From assembly GCF_000313135.1 (NCBI RefSeq), contig NW_004457262.1:300-45149 (forward strand): 44,850 nt of DNA, written 5' to 3'. Positions 1 to 12,004 of the stretch are shown one piece after another. A model generated the notes under the pieces. It was not told the DNA's origin and did not search any database. It saw only the letters and a program-made list of their open reading frames with translations. The position numbers and the translations under genes were made by a program. Source of the DNA: Acanthamoeba castellanii str. Neff. Its lineage: Eukaryota; Discosea; Longamoebia; Acanthamoebidae. The first letter of the stretch is position 1. Every line of letters begins with the position of its first letter.

Positions 1-959
1 AGCTTCCGCTCGTCGTTCCAAGAGACCATCATTCCCTCGTTCCAGGTGCGGCGTCACCGCCCGCTTATCATATTTTCATGGAAGCGGAGAACGTGCGGCT
101 GACCTTTGTGAGCGCCGCCACGACCACGGTCGTCCAGGGATCTTGTCAATCCATGTTCCAGCAGATCTACGGCACTATGCTGCCTGGCCTCCAGCAAACC
201 ATTGAGGAGGCGGTCGAGCCCGGCCTGAACAAGCTGGCGACCGGCGATCTCAGGGAGACGCTGCAGTCGCTCACGAATGCGGTCAACGATCTGCGCGAGC
301 TCTCCGCTCGCAACGCCGAGCTGTTCCAGACGCTCTCCCAGAGCTCGCCGAGCGCGCGGCTCGGCCTGCAGCCGCCCGGTTCGGGCCTCCCCGAGCAGCA
401 CGTCACCGAGGCTCAGCTCCTGCAGCTGCTCGAACGCGACGCCTACGAGCAGGCCTTCGCCTGTGCCCTCTCCGAGCGTGGCGCCGAAGCCGTCCGCCAC
501 CTCCTCCAGTGGATCGAGCCTCAGGTTCCTCCACTTCACGCACACGCACACGCACGCGCACAGCTGTGTTCTTCGTGGCTCACCGCTGTCTCTTCTTCGG
601 CCTGGCTCTAGGGTTTCTTCGAATCGGGCCACGGGCTGTCGCAGATCGTCACGGCGTCGCTCATCCACCGCGTTGCGCTCGACCTGCAGCACGACACGCC
701 GCTCAAGCTCGACTGGCTCTCGCACCTGCTGCTCCACTTCCACCCGATGGACACCACGATCGCGGCCCACTCGCAGCACATCCTGCACCACACGATCCAC
801 CACCTCAACGCCCTGCTGGCCGCCCAGCCCCACCACCCGCTGGCCATCAACGCCAAGCTGCTCCTCCACACCGCCAACTCTCTCCTCTCCGCCCCGCCGC
901 CGCTCCAGCCCGCCACCCCTTCCTTCTCCTCCCTGCCCTATGGCGCTCCCTACATCTGA
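1..959 (+). CDS. EDC4: EDC4/Ge-1 mRNA-decapping scaffold, C-terminal part (5' end outside window)
   Basis: About 270 C-terminal residues of an enhancer-of-decapping-4 (Ge-1/HEDLS) protein, the P-body scaffold that couples Dcp2 to Dcp1. The reading frame enters from the left edge with FQETIIPSFQ, followed by SCQSMFQQIYGT. This is the diagnostic start of the Ge-1 C-terminal helical domain, in which human EDC4 has SCQAMFQQI. A helical stretch follows, then the ARM-like end segment with QLLQLLERDAYEQAF and WIEPQ. Three exons are supported: 1-45, about 90-524 and 612-959. The second intron runs from gttcct at 525 to an acceptor ctag at 611 and keeps frame into GFFESGHGLSQIV. The first intron would be only about 44 bp, so its acceptor is less certain. 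The stop is at 957-959. The WD40 N-terminal half lies outside the window. Confidence 0.85.
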
Positions 960-1189
960 TCTCATCTCCCCTCTCCCGCCCTCTTCCTCCTCTTCTTCGT
1001 GATCTGTCTTGCCTTCTCCAGCAAAAAAAAAAAAAAAAAAAAACATTTTCTTTGGTGCCTTTTCTTTTCTTGTTCTCTAACGGAGTCTTCGAGAGCCTCT
1101 TTTTGGCGCGACTCGATCGTACGATCATCGGCTCCGTGGAGGCTCGCATCTTGAGGTCATCAAACAATTCATCACACAACTCATACAAA
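960..1189. other. Intergenic: EDC4 3' end and nucleoporin promoter
   Basis: These 230 bp separate two genes on the same strand. The stretch contains a run of 21 A residues at 1023-1043 followed by a pyrimidine-rich block. No coding potential is visible. It probably holds the polyadenylation region of the upstream gene and the 5' UTR of the nucleoporin gene. Confidence 0.5.
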
Positions 1190-4100
1190 ATGGCTACCAA
1201 GCGCTCCAGAGATACTCGTGAGCGAGAGGAAAATGGAGATGGAGAGCAAAACGAAGGCATTATCAGTAGCTTCAAGCGCCTCATCAACAACTTCCTCTTT
1301 CCATCCTATGGCGTAGCCACCTCGGGCTCTGCTCCTCCTGCCCTGGCAGCCACTCCTGCCACTTCTACATCTCAATCTCCCTCCCCGCCCCTCCCGGAGA
1401 GATCCACAAAGCGCCGCCGAATTGCCGCCTCTCCACCTGATGAAGAGGGCAGCGAGGAGGAACAAGAAATGGATGAGGAGGGCGAGGAGCCGTTGAGCCA
1501 GATGAGCCTGGCTGAGCTCAAGCGACGCGGATACAGCCTGGATGAGATCTCCAGAATCTTCACCGGTGAGCCCATTCCATCCTCGCGCTACCCTGCTGGC
1601 TCGTTCGCCACCCCTGCATCGCGACCCTATCGCCCCGCGACAGGCAATGGAGCCACGAATGGCGCGAATGGTGCCAGCCGGCCCATGCGTCGGGGAACGC
1701 CCTTCCCCCCTCCTGCCCTCCCCCGCCGCGCCGCCCCCGTGGGCACCTACACACCTTCACTTGCTCCCTACCCCGCGCCCTCTCCCGCCAGTACCCCCCC
1801 CCAAAACCCACACGTCGCATTGCTTGATTCCAATTTGATGAGCAACCGACTCTAAAATGTGGCCTTCTTGTACTCTCCACGCAGAGAAACAATGGAGCCC
1901 CGTCGGAGCCATCAAGTCCCACGCTCGCACCCCGTCCGTATCGAAGATCGGGGCGACCCCTCGCGCAACCCCCAGCACCCTTGCCGGGCGTCGCCACGTC
2001 TCGGTAGGGTCTGCCTTCTCTTTTTTCATCTCTTTCTCTTTCTCTCTCTTTCTCGTTGCCGCGTTCTTACGTTCTCTCTCTCTCTCTGCCGCCGGCAGGT
2101 GCGCAAGACTCCCGCGGGGAGCCGTGAGATGCCAGGTGCTGCCGACACCACCTCCGCAACGGCACACCGGATTCTGGCCACCCTGGGCAAGATCCCTTCT
2201 CCTCTGCCGGTGCGTTGCGACTCGACTTTGCTCGCTTCGTCTCTCCTCCTCCACCGCCGTGGCCTCGACGCTCACATGTTGTTGCCGTTGTTGTTGTTGG
2301 TTGTACGACACAGAGCGACAGGTTGACGGACGCCCGCTCCATGCAGAAGACGCTGGGCAAGCGCCACTTGGAGACGCCGTCGTCGTCTCGGGATGCCGAG
2401 AATGGACACGGAAGGAGGCCCTCTGTTAAGGTGCGCGCGCGCGATCACCTCTGTGCTGTGTGTTGTCAAAGAAAGACCTTAACGACTCTCCGTTCTACTT
2501 TCTCTCTTGTGTGCAGCCCCCACCCATCGCCAAGCGCCAGAGGCTGGACGAGGACAGTTTCGCGCGTGTTCCGCACAAAGCAAAGACGGCGCTTCACGAC
2601 GATTACTATGAGCGCGAACACGAGGAGGAGGAGGAGGAGGAGACGTACGGGGAGGAGGGGAGGACGACGACCCAAGACGAGCAGCTGCGCGGGCGAGAGC
2701 GCGAGGAATCCTCGACCTCGTTCGGGCTTCCCAAGCCCTCGCGCACCGACAAGAGGCCCTCATCAGCTCTGCCGAGCGATTCCGAGCACTCTGCCCCCTC
2801 CTTCATTTCGCCCATTGGTACGTTTTTAAATCGTAGCGGTCGCTCTGTGCGCCAATCACGTGATTGTGATCGACCAACTTATTTATCTAACACTACACTT
2901 GTGCGCAGTTGCTTCGGAGTCGATCTTCAGCTACAAGGCGACGACCGTCGTGAACGGCAAGGCGAAGGAGGACGAAGAGGAGGAGGAGGAGGAGCAAACG
3001 CTCACCAAGCGGAAGAGGAAGGAGCAGGAGTCCCCCAGGCCCGTGGGCCTGGCGCTGAAGGGCAAGGACGAGGGCGAAGCCGCCGCCGCCGCCGCCACCG
3101 AGGAGAAGAAGGAGCCGGCGCCGTTCGCGTCCCTCCCGTCGTTTGGTATGCCGTCGACGTCGGCCTCGTCGGCGCCCTCGACCTCCTTCTTTGCCATGGG
3201 CGCCTCCTCCGCTCCCGCTGCCGAGTCCGCCAGCGCTGGCAGCGTCGACTTCGGAGGCTTCGCCATGCCAGCGAAGGACAGCAAGAAGGACGAGGCCGCC
3301 GCACCGAAGACCGACTTTAGCGGGTTCAGCTTCGGCAAGACGGAGGGCACCTCTGTTCTGTCCGACACCTTCTCCTCCTTCATTGCGCCGCATCCCTCAA
3401 CCGCCGCCGCCGTCGAATCTGCGCCCGCCGCCGTCTCCTTCGGAGGCTTCTCCGTGCCTGTTGCGGCCAAGAAGGACGTACGTACTCCGCTGTTGTTGTT
3501 GCGCTCCGCTTTACTTGGCCGGCCCGCATTGATTTGGTTGATTTACACGGCTGTTGTAAACAAACGTTGTTCACGTTCCACCAGGGCTGGGAGTGCGCCT
3601 GCTGCACCGAGTCGAACCCCGAGTCGGCGACCAGCTGCGGTGTCTGCATGGTGCCCCGGCCTGCGCCCAAGGCTGCCGCCCCCGTTGCGGAAGCGGCCAA
3701 AAAGGAGGAAGAAAAGGTACTCTCGACACCCCCAGAACAATCCCAGCTGCGAAGTGTTGTGTTCACGTCTGACTCTCGTATTCTTTTTGTACCCAAAACG
3801 CCCAGCCGGCGCCGGCCACTTCGTTCGGTTCCTTCTTGCCGGTGAGCGCTGACGCGGCCACCAAGCCGGAGTCGCCCAAGCCGGAGGCCAGCCCGGTCCT
3901 CAAGGAGACGGTCGTCGCTGTCAAGGACAAGGAAACCACTGCGGCGCCGACGCTCGCCTCGCCCTTCACGTTCGGATTCTCGGCGGATACCAGCAAGCCG
4001 AAGGAGAAGGAAACGAAGGAGCCGGCGCCCGTCGCTGAGGAGAAGCCCGCGCTGGCGTTCTCGGCAGAGAAGCCCAAGGAGGAGGCCAAGCCCGCCACCG

Positions 4101-5564
4101 ACCTGTTCGGCGGCTTCAAGAGCGACTTCAAGAGTGACTTCGGCAGCGGCAGCACGCCCTCTTTTGGCACTTCCACCTTCTCGCTCACCTCTTCAACGCC
4201 CTCCACGTCGCTGTCGCTGTCCGCCTCGACCGAGTCATCGGCCACTTCGGCCGCCGCCACATCGCTCTTCGCCCCCTCGTCGTCGACTGGAATGCAGAAG
4301 CCTTTCATGTTTGGCTCGACCGACCAGGACAAGGTACCACTCTCGAGGGTCCTCGCCACCCACCACTTCTTCGCAGGGGGGCGGCCACCTTCCTTTGGTT
4401 AACACGTTTCCTTGTGTCGCAGGCCAAGGAGGAGCCTCCCAAGCAGAAGGAGACTGCTGCGCCCGCGAGCGCCCCGTTCAACTTTGGCTTCGGCGGCAGC
4501 GCTTTCGGAGCCCCCGCCAAGAAAGAGGAGGAAGACACCATGGCCGACTCGGCCGAGCCCAGCGGTACGTATCGACGGAACCTTCTTGCTCCCACCGTGT
4601 GTGGTGTGTGTGATGCCTAACGCTCCCTTTCTCAGCCTCCACCGCCGCGAGCGCTCCGTTTGGTGGTAGCACGTTTGCGGCGCCAAGCAGCACGCCCGCC
4701 GCGTCGTCGATCTTTTCGTTTGGGGCGCCGGCCGAGACGCCCTCGCTGCCTGCCACGTCTGCTCCTTCGTCGGGCATGTTCATGTTCGGCGGATCGGCGC
4801 CCGCCTCTGCGCCCGCCCCGTCGCTCACAGCCTCGGGCTCGTTCCCCTTTGGTTCGACCGCATCGACGCCGGCCTTCCCCGCCGCCACGTCCTCGGCGTT
4901 CACCGCTCCCTCCACCTCCACTTCATTCGGCGGCTTTGGTGCGCCCAGTAGTGGTACGCCTCTTCCATCTCCTTCACCGCGCCACTGGCAAGCAGTCGCT
5001 CACCCATGACCTCTTTACTCTTCTTCTTCTTCTTCTCAGGTGGCGAGAGCGCGTTCAGCCCTGCTGCCTCGGTGTTTGGCGCTCCTCAGGCCGCCGCGCC
5101 GACATCGACCTTCGGCGCCTCTGCGCCCTTCAGGTGCGTTCCCTCTTCCCCCCCCCTTTGCTTTCCGACCTTTTCTCACCCGTGTTTGTTCGTGTTCGTG
5201 TTCTTGTTGGCGGTGCAGCAGCCCGTTCGGAGCGAGCACCGGAGCCACGAGCACGTTCGGCAGCGCCGGAGCGTTTGGCGACACTGGCAGCAGCCTGGCC
5301 TCGAGCGGCACCTTCGCGACCACACCTTTCGGCGCGCAGCCGGCGGCACCCACGAGCTTCGGGGGCGGCGCATTCGGGGCTCAGCCCTCTGCTGCCGCTG
5401 CCTCCCCGTTCCCCACCTTCGGCGGCGCTCCCTCGGCGTCCTTTGGCGCCGCGCCCGCCCCGGCCGCTGGCGGCGCCTTCTCTCTTGGCGCCGCGCCCGC
5501 CGCTGCCCCCGGCGGCCGTCGCGTCTTGCGCGGAGCTCGCCGAGGCAGGGGCGGCGCACACTAA
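1190..5564 (+). CDS. Nup153/Nup1-like FG nucleoporin with one RanBP2-type zinc finger
   Basis: Nuclear-basket-type nucleoporin of about 1125 residues. Twelve exons join with consistent phase: 1190-1790, 1885-2003, 2099-2209, 2314-2430, 2517-2817, 2909-3477, 3585-3716, 3806-4333, 4423-4564, 4636-4953, 5040-5133 and 5219-5564. The N-terminal third is basic and charged. It includes TAHRILATLGKIPSPL, which resembles the TA-RIL-TL-(x)-SPL element conserved in Nup153, Nup1 and plant Nup136. A zinc finger near residue 607 reads GWECACCTESNPESATSCGVC, with the four cysteines and the W and N expected of the Ran-binding RanBP2 family. The C-terminal half is a low-complexity FG domain with FGGF, FSFG, FMFG and FGAP repeats. 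The protein ends in an Arg-rich tail, as in Nup153. The role is Ran and importin docking at the pore; this is inferred from the family. Confidence 0.85.
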
Positions 5565-5977
5565 ACCTTTCCGCCCCCCACCCCCCCAAACCACTCAGGT
5601 AAAGCCCACCCTTCCACACTCCCTATTTATATTTATATTTTTTTTTATGTTGCTGACGTGGAGCCTCTTTTGGTCACCAGTTACAGAACAGCACCGGTGC
5701 CGTTGCCCGGCCAGCGGCGGCGCAATGGAACGGGTCCGTAAGGCCCCAAATTCTACCCAACACCCAAATTTTGACATCATCATCGGACCGAGGAGCAAGC
5801 GTCCTAGCGTCGATCGACCGCATCGTGCTCGGGCGTCACCCCTTCTCGCCCCGACTCGACCACCCCCCCAATAATCTATCCCCCACCTTCCGTCCGTTCC
5901 ATTGTGTCGCCGTCCACTACTGCTGCAGCATTAAAATTATGAATTAAAATGACCCAATAATAGGGAGTGGGTGGTGG
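5565..5977. other. Intergenic between convergent genes
   Basis: The 413 bp between the nucleoporin stop and the transporter stop hold the two facing 3' UTRs. AT-rich tracts at 5630-5650 and 5930-5960, with attaaa and aattaaaat strings on both strands, are plausible polyadenylation elements. No gene is seen. Confidence 0.5.
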
Positions 5978-8216
5978 TCATCGTTCGCCGGAGGTGACGG
6001 TCTTGAGGAGTGGCCGGTTCTCGGCCTCGCCCTGCGCGGCCTTGGACTTGAGGTCGGCCAGGGCCGCGGACGTGTCGCCCACGCGGAACCGCTCGAGCGG
6101 GCTCAGCCAAAACAGGAAGAGGAAGCAGCAGAAGTAGAGCACGCCCAGGATCCAGAAGCCGAAGAAGGGGAACTTGATCGCCACGCCCGCCGAGAACACC
6201 ATTCCCACCACGAACGGACCCAGCGCCCTGTCACCCCCCCCCACAAACTGCTGGTGAGTCGCTGGACATGGCATATAGGTGGTGGTGTGGTAGAGAATGG
6301 AACTCGACGCACCGAAGGAGGGAGGAGACGCTCTGGTTCATGCCCATGGTAAGCCCCTGGATGCTGTCCTCGCAGGCGTTGCTCACCATGGCGCCCAAGG
6401 CTGGGAAAGTGAGTGGCGATAGGGGTCAGCTTCAAGTACACTCTTCATTCGTGGTGGAGGGGAGGTGGCGTGGGCGTACTGGAGAGGAAGCACATGAAGC
6501 CCGTGGCGAGCAAGCAGCAAACGATCACCGCCAGCGCGATCCACACCAGCACCGTTGACACCGTACTCACGCCTGCACCGTCGTTCACGTAAGAAAATGG
6601 CAAAGGCAAAGAGAAACGCAAAAGCAAACAGGTAAGGGTAAGTACCCAGGCCCCAGTAGATGAAGGTGACACAGGGGAGAAGCAAGACTCCCAGGCACAG
6701 CAGAAGTGAGCTGAGCAGGTACAGGTTGACAACGCCGAGCCACCTCAGCATCCGCTCGAAGGCAAAGATCTGCGACGCGTGCCTCGCGTGTAAGTGCGCA
6801 ATGCAATACCAAGCGCGCTAGTGGTAGCTCTCACCTGAAAGAAGAAGCCGGTGGTGGAGAAGAGAGCGAAGGCCAGCCCGTTGAGCAGCGGGTCGAAGCC
6901 CAGACCTCTATGCTCGACCTGGAGCGAGTAGAAGAGGACCATGGCGACGAGCAGGCCGCCGTTGCAAAAGGAGCCGATGCTGTAGGTGAAGATGAGCTTG
7001 GTCATGAGCCAGTCCTTGAAGGACTTGAGGCCCTCGCGCAGGGACTGCTTGCTCTTGCCCTGCTGGTGCTCCTGCACTCTCTTGCTGGTCTCGGGCAGGA
7101 AGAAAATCACCGTCAACAGCGAGACGAAGTTGAACGCGCCTAACACCGAGAGTTGGTGAGTCTCACATTCATGAAGAACTCACGAACGCTGACGAAAGTG
7201 AACGCGTAAACGGTTGTGAAGGCCAAGGTTTACCTCCGACAAGACAGGGGAAGAGGAATGGGTTGTCGGCCAGCATGGGCACACCCGAGAAGTCGATGAT
7301 GGTGAACGCTCCGCCAATGCCACTGCAAGGGAGGTGCATGGGGTGAGAATCGAACGAAGAGAGCTGTGATTTTAAAGAACGGGGCAAGCACCTGGACAGA
7401 CTTCGGGAGAGGTTGAAGCAGGCCGCGGTGTAGGCGAAGGCGAGGATACGGGCCTGACCCTCCGTAACATCCGCACACACAGCTCTTGTGACGGCGATGT
7501 TGGCGTTGAAGAATCCTGTTCAGTGTGCGTTGAGTGATGGGACATTGACAACGCATTGGGTTTAGAGAGAGACAGCGCACCGGCGAGGAGCCGAGAGGCG
7601 AAGGCGAGGGCGAAGTTGGGCGAGAAGCCGAAGAGGATGGTGCCGACTGCGCCCGAGAGCAGGCCGCCCAGCACGATCAGCTTGCGCCCGTACTTGTCGG
7701 CCAGGTGGCCCAGCATGAAGGACGACACGAACGACGCCAGGTTGTAGGCGCCGATGAGCGCACCCGCCGCCATGCCCACGTTCTCTTCGCGTATGCCGAA
7801 CCGCTTACTGCACATGTCTCCACCAACCAACCAAGTTGCGGGGGTCAGCAAGTTCCGCCACTAGGAGGCGAGTAAATTATGCAGACGACCAATCGGAGCC
7901 TGCGAACTGTTGAAGACGGGGTTTTCCGCGCAGGGGCAATTGTAGAGTGGGCAGATGTACCCGGTACAAAGGGTGTGATGACGGTCGAGGCGATGGCATC
8001 GCTCATGAGCACTCCGTAGACCAGGAGAAGGATACCCCACGGCAGCTTGATCTCTTGACTGCCGCCTTTGACGGCGTCTTCCACTTCTTCTGGTGGTGGC
8101 CAAGTCTCTAACGGAGGTGTTTGCCGGGGAAGTTCCGGAGGGAGCAGCGGAGAAGGCATGCCCTGGGCCGGTGTGTGCGTGGCGAGCTCATCCGCTGAAA
8201 GCAAAGAGGTCCGCAT
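5978..8216 (-). CDS. Major facilitator superfamily transporter (DHA1 / ZIF-like)
   Basis: Multi-exon 12-TM transporter read from ATG 8216 to TGA 5978-5980. The N-terminus is cytosolic and proline-rich (SADELATHTPAQG), followed by TM1 LPWGILLLVYGVLMSDAIA. The second exon block carries the MFS signature between TM2 and TM3, GHLADKYGRKLIV, followed by GTILFGFSPNFALAFASRLL. Later exons give NIAVTRAVCADV, GIGGAFTIIDF, FFLPETSKR in the central loop, a YSIGSFCNGG helix with GLGFDPLLNGL, and a last helix LGVLYFCCFLFLFWLS. The order matches the tetracycline-resistance/ZINC-INDUCED FACILITATOR-LIKE and YCR023C group. The tail carries an acidic and leucine motif (ENRPLL), which could be a sorting signal. 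The substrate cannot be read from sequence. Exon borders after the first exon are approximate, and the intron at about 7800-7960 has more than one usable donor. Confidence 0.8.
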
Positions 8217-8585
8217 CTCTCAAGTTTGGTGTGTGGTGTGGTGTTTGTGTTTCTCGCTCTTGCTGGATTGGCAGTGACGCGTGCGTTTGGGCCTTCTGTT
8301 CTTGTAAGTTAGTCGACACGGCCACAGACCGGGCTTCTGCCGTTCCGCCTGTGGTGGCCCAACACGTCACGTCGACCCTCCACTCACAGTGAGTAGTCCT
8401 CGGCTCTTTTTTTTCCGCCGCAAGGCGCGGGTACGCCACGGACCACCGCACACGCACACACCGCCCACTCCCCATTGGTCACAAGTGGAAGAGGATGAGA
8501 GAAAATACATGCATTGGTGCGACGGCCATGCTTGAGAAGCGCGTCAAGCTCGATATTGTTGGCGGTGGCGTCGGGTTGAGTTTAG
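8217..8585. promoter_or_regulatory. Intergenic: transporter promoter
   Basis: The 369 bp between the start of the transporter and the stop of the next gene on the same strand. No ORF here looks real. A GC-poor patch, a short T run at 8407-8414 and pyrimidine tracts are visible, but no clear TATA box. Confidence 0.4.
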
Positions 8586-9903
8586 TTACTCGTCGGCCGC
8601 GCCCTCTTCCCAGCCGCTGCTGGCAAAGATGGAGTCGAGTGCGTTCATCTGCTGCTTCAGCATATTGACCGCCACCGCCGTTGTGTCCTTGCTGATTGGG
8701 CTCAGCAGATGATGCTGGCGCACACGCACACGCACACACGCACACACGCACACACGCACACACGCACACGCACACACGCACACGCACACGCACACGCACA
8801 CGAAACGAGTGCGAGCGAGCGAATGAAAAGAGCGTGAGATCAGTGCACGACCAGACGCAACTGTGTGAGAGAGGAGTCAGACCTTGAATCGGGTGTCGAG
8901 CTTGATGATGCTCTTGGCCGTCTGTGTGCTGATGTCGGCCGCCATGAACTTCTTGTAGACGTGCTCGAGCAAATCGCAGAGCGTGTAGATCACCTCGAAA
9001 TAGTCCAGATTGGAGGGCTGCAGGTGTGGTCCGTATGATCACCAACCGATTACGTGGTCAGGTCAGCGTGTAAGCACCCGGCGGACTACGACGACGAGAG
9101 AGCAAGTGAAAGCTGGGAGCAGGTGATGAAAGTGGCGGTGTGTACGATGTTAGGGGTGGTGAGGTATTCGTTGCTGTTGCTCGACCCCGTTGCCGCCGTC
9201 CGCACGTCCTTCCCGCTGCTCGATATCAGATCTTTCATTTTCTGTTGATGCGACACAACACCACAAACACAACGACGGCGGAGCGATAGTGTTCGCGCGT
9301 TAGCACCCACCACACACACACAGACACACTCCTGCCCAGCGGCTGCTTCGCACATTTCAGGGCGAGGGGCGCAAGTACCCCTTTGGAGTCGAGGGAGCTC
9401 TCGAACTCGTTCCAGAACGTCGAGATCGCTTCGACGTACGGCGGCCTACGCTCGCACACGCGCAAAGAATGAAGAAGACAAAAATAAACAAATAAAATTC
9501 AAAAGAACGAAAGCGAGCGTTGGCGAGTTACGTACCCGGACTGGAGGGTGAGCACAGAGGCGAGGCTGATGCCCACGTAGAACCACTGCTCCGCCCTAGA
9601 ATAAAAAAAATAACGTAATAAAAAAATAACGTAATAGAGTGAAATAAAAAAATATTAATCAAAGAACGAAGCGAGTTCGCGGGGGGGTTGAGGATGGTAC
9701 CTTGCCTGGAGCACTACGTCCTTCTTCTCCTTGGAGTAGAACTGGAAGATGTCCTCCTTGGTGAGAAAGACGGTGTTCATCCAGGGGGCGCTTCCCTGGT
9801 ACACCCGTTTGATATAATCGAAGTTTTTCAGGCGTTTCGTTACCAACTTCTCCACCGACTCGAAGTGGTCCTCCATCCTTTCGTTGTGGGCCACCTCAAC
9901 CAC
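8586..9903 (-). CDS. Small helical protein of unknown function
   Basis: Six exons join with exact phase to a 229-residue protein: 9903-9701, 9595-9536, 9445-9379, 9241-9146, 9017-8883 and 8714-8586. It has no signal peptide and no membrane segment. It is predicted to be mainly helical, for example ESVEKLVTKRLKNFDYIKR and LLEHVYKKFMAADISTQTAK, and it ends acidic (WEEGAADE). A loop rich in Ser and Thr separates the N- and C-terminal helical parts. I do not recognise the family. The even exon phases, the lack of internal stops and the conserved-looking aromatic residues (AEQWFYVGISLAS, AISTFWNEFESSL) argue that it is a real gene. The promoter lies in the AT-rich stretch above 9903. Confidence 0.7.
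8719..8802. repeat. CA/CACACG microsatellite in an intron
   Basis: Repeats of cacaca and cgcaca units fill the last intron of the small helical gene. This is simple-sequence DNA, and the long ORFs over it are artefacts. Confidence 0.9.
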
Positions 9904-10066
9904 AAAATCAAACTTATTTGAATCGCAAAATTAAATCCCTATTTCTCATAATTTCTCATTTTGTTTTGTCAAGGAAAAATAAATAATAAATTAATAAAAG
10001 AAAATGAAGCCGACGCACAACAAAGGGTTTGTTGTTGAACAAGAGCGTGTTGATGCTGGTGGTCAC
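9904..10066. promoter_or_regulatory. AT-rich intergenic region
   Basis: 163 bp of AT-rich sequence in a GC-rich neighbourhood. It includes an aataaataataaattaataaa-like tract at about 9980-10000 and lies between the 3' end of the peroxidase gene and the start of the helical gene, both on the minus strand. It probably holds the promoter of the latter and the poly(A) site of the former. Confidence 0.45.
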
Positions 10067-12004
10067 TTAATGGCAGCAGGTGCCCTGGGAGTAGAGCTGG
10101 CTGAGGACCTCCATCGAAGGGAAATACCAGAAGTTGTTGGCCACGGGGTCGGAGAACTTCATGATGGCATCGTAGGGACCGGGAGGCGTGGCGAAGGTGC
10201 CCTGGCCGACCATCGAGGCACACATGGCGTCCAGCCTGTGGGCATCCTGCAAACACAGACCACACCAGTAATCATGAGTCATCGCCCAGCCCAGCTGAAC
10301 TGAGGCCTCGAGCCAACACAAACCAACGAACCTTGGTGTAGGCAATGAAGAAGAGGCCGGCGTTCTTGCGCACGGCGTCACCCCACGGCATGGCCTGGCG
10401 CACTGGAGAACAGCGCGGCGAAGGTCAGAAGGCCCCACTCGCTGTGGTCTGGCGCGTGAGGGGGGGCAGGGCTTGCAAGGGAGGAGTACCGAGGAAGTAG
10501 CCGAAGTTGGACTGCCTGACGCGCACCATGTGCGAGGTGAGGGGCGGGTTGGGGAGCTCGTTCGACTCCTTCTTGGTGCGACCGAACACGTCGTTCTGCA
10601 AGGTGCCGTTCATCGCAAGGAAAGCCTGCAATCGCCACCACGCCGCGCGCCATTTTAGTTCGTTGCGAACACAATCACTTCGAAACCACACGGGCCGCTC
10701 ACCTTGAGGTTGTGGACCCAACGCTGGGCGATAGCGAACGAGCCGTTGGTGTGGTACTTGTCCTCGGCGCCGATGAGGCCCTGGGGCACCCTGGGGGGCG
10801 AGAGGCGCGGCAAAGTTGAGTTTCTCGGACATAAAAACGATAATACAATAAAAAGGGGTGTGAGGCGAGGGTTGATCGTCGTACTTCTGGTCGGGAGGGC
10901 AGTTGACGCTGCCGTCGACGTAGCCCGTCAAGTCACGGTTCTCACCGTCGAGCACGTTCTGCCAGGCCTCAATCACGTCGATGTGGTCCACGATCTGCAT
11001 TCACACACACACACACACACGTAGACGATGGTTTGCAACAAGACAGCGGGTTGCTTGACGATCCCACGGCCTCAGAGAGCAGAGGCGAAGTAGACAGTCC
11101 GTACAGCATCGCCGAGGTAGTCGACGAAGGTGGTCACGAGAGCGTAGAGCACGTCACGGCGCGAAGCCTTCGCGTGAATGAACAGCTCACCGCCGGTGCG
11201 GGGCATCACGGGCCAACTAGACACAACCCCACGCCACGCCATGTCGTGTCGTGTCAACAACGCCAGTTTTCATTCTACCAACACTGCAATGGCATGACAC
11301 CCTTACCCATCGGGACCAGTGTAGCCGGGGAAGTCGAAGAGACCCTTGGGCATGGGCAGGAACTGACCCCAGCGCTGCCCTGTAAATGAGTTCGCACGAC
11401 GACGACGACGACAAAAGAGAAGTGGGTCAGCGATGACCACACACGACGCGTCGTACAAGCACGCGTGGTAGGCAACGACCATGAGGAATGAATGGAATGC
11501 GCCCCGCAAATGAAAGAAGAAAGTGAAAAAAGAACGAACGCGAAGAGAAAGCCGCGGGGGGGGGAGGGCTCATACAGGTGTAGGCGGAGAAGGCGATGCC
11601 TCCGACGAGGCCGGTGCCGTTGACCTGGCTGTTGATGCTCAGCACGATCTCGGGGAACTGGGCCGCGATCTGCTGCGCGTACTGGGCCATGCTGGCGTTC
11701 ACCCAAACCTCGGGCCTCAAGTAAACTAAACATCAAAGAAAATGTGGAAGATGAAGATGAAGATGGAGGTGAAACGAAGAGCGTTAGAAAACTGATTTCG
11801 AGGGACCCGGAAGATGAAGAAGAAGAAAGGAAGGGCGTGAGCGGGGGAGGACGACGAACTGGTGGCGCCGACGGCCTGGTGGTTGAGTCCGGTGAGGACG
11901 TTGGGCTGGGGGTGGTACTGCTGGCTCTGGGCCGAGCAGACACCGAACAGCACGGCCGCGACGACGACGGCCAACAAATAACTACACCGGAGGGAGGAGA
12001 CCAT
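10067..12004 (-). CDS. Secreted DyP-type heme peroxidase
   Basis: Dye-decolourising peroxidase, read from ATG 12004 to TAA 10067-10069 in many short exons. The first is 12004-11860; the second starts at 11725 and joins in phase to IYLRPEVWVNAS. A signal peptide, LLAVVVAAVLFGVCSA, implies secretion or delivery to a phagosome. Family hallmarks appear in order: GELFIHAKASRRDV (the DyP 'GD-x-H-I-x-A' strand); the GxxDG motif as TGYVDGSVN, whose Asp is the distal catalytic residue; AQRWVHNLKAF, containing the proximal heme His; an FGRTKKES segment; and GLFFIAYTKDAHRLDAM. A C-terminal cap ends in GTCCH. DyP enzymes oxidise bulky dyes, phenols and Mn(II) with peroxide. They are mostly bacterial and fungal, and patchy in amoebae. 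Inner exon borders were not all fixed. Confidence 0.85.

Noticed and set aside
1023..1043. Poly(A) run as the mark of a processed retrocopy
   Set aside because: The preceding EDC4 gene contains introns and there are no target-site duplications, so the run is a simple homopolymer near the 3' end.
2860..3852. A 330-codon plus-strand ORF read as one exon
   Set aside because: It reads through the introns after 3477 and 3716. Splicing at canonical sites restores the RanBP2 zinc finger and FG frame.
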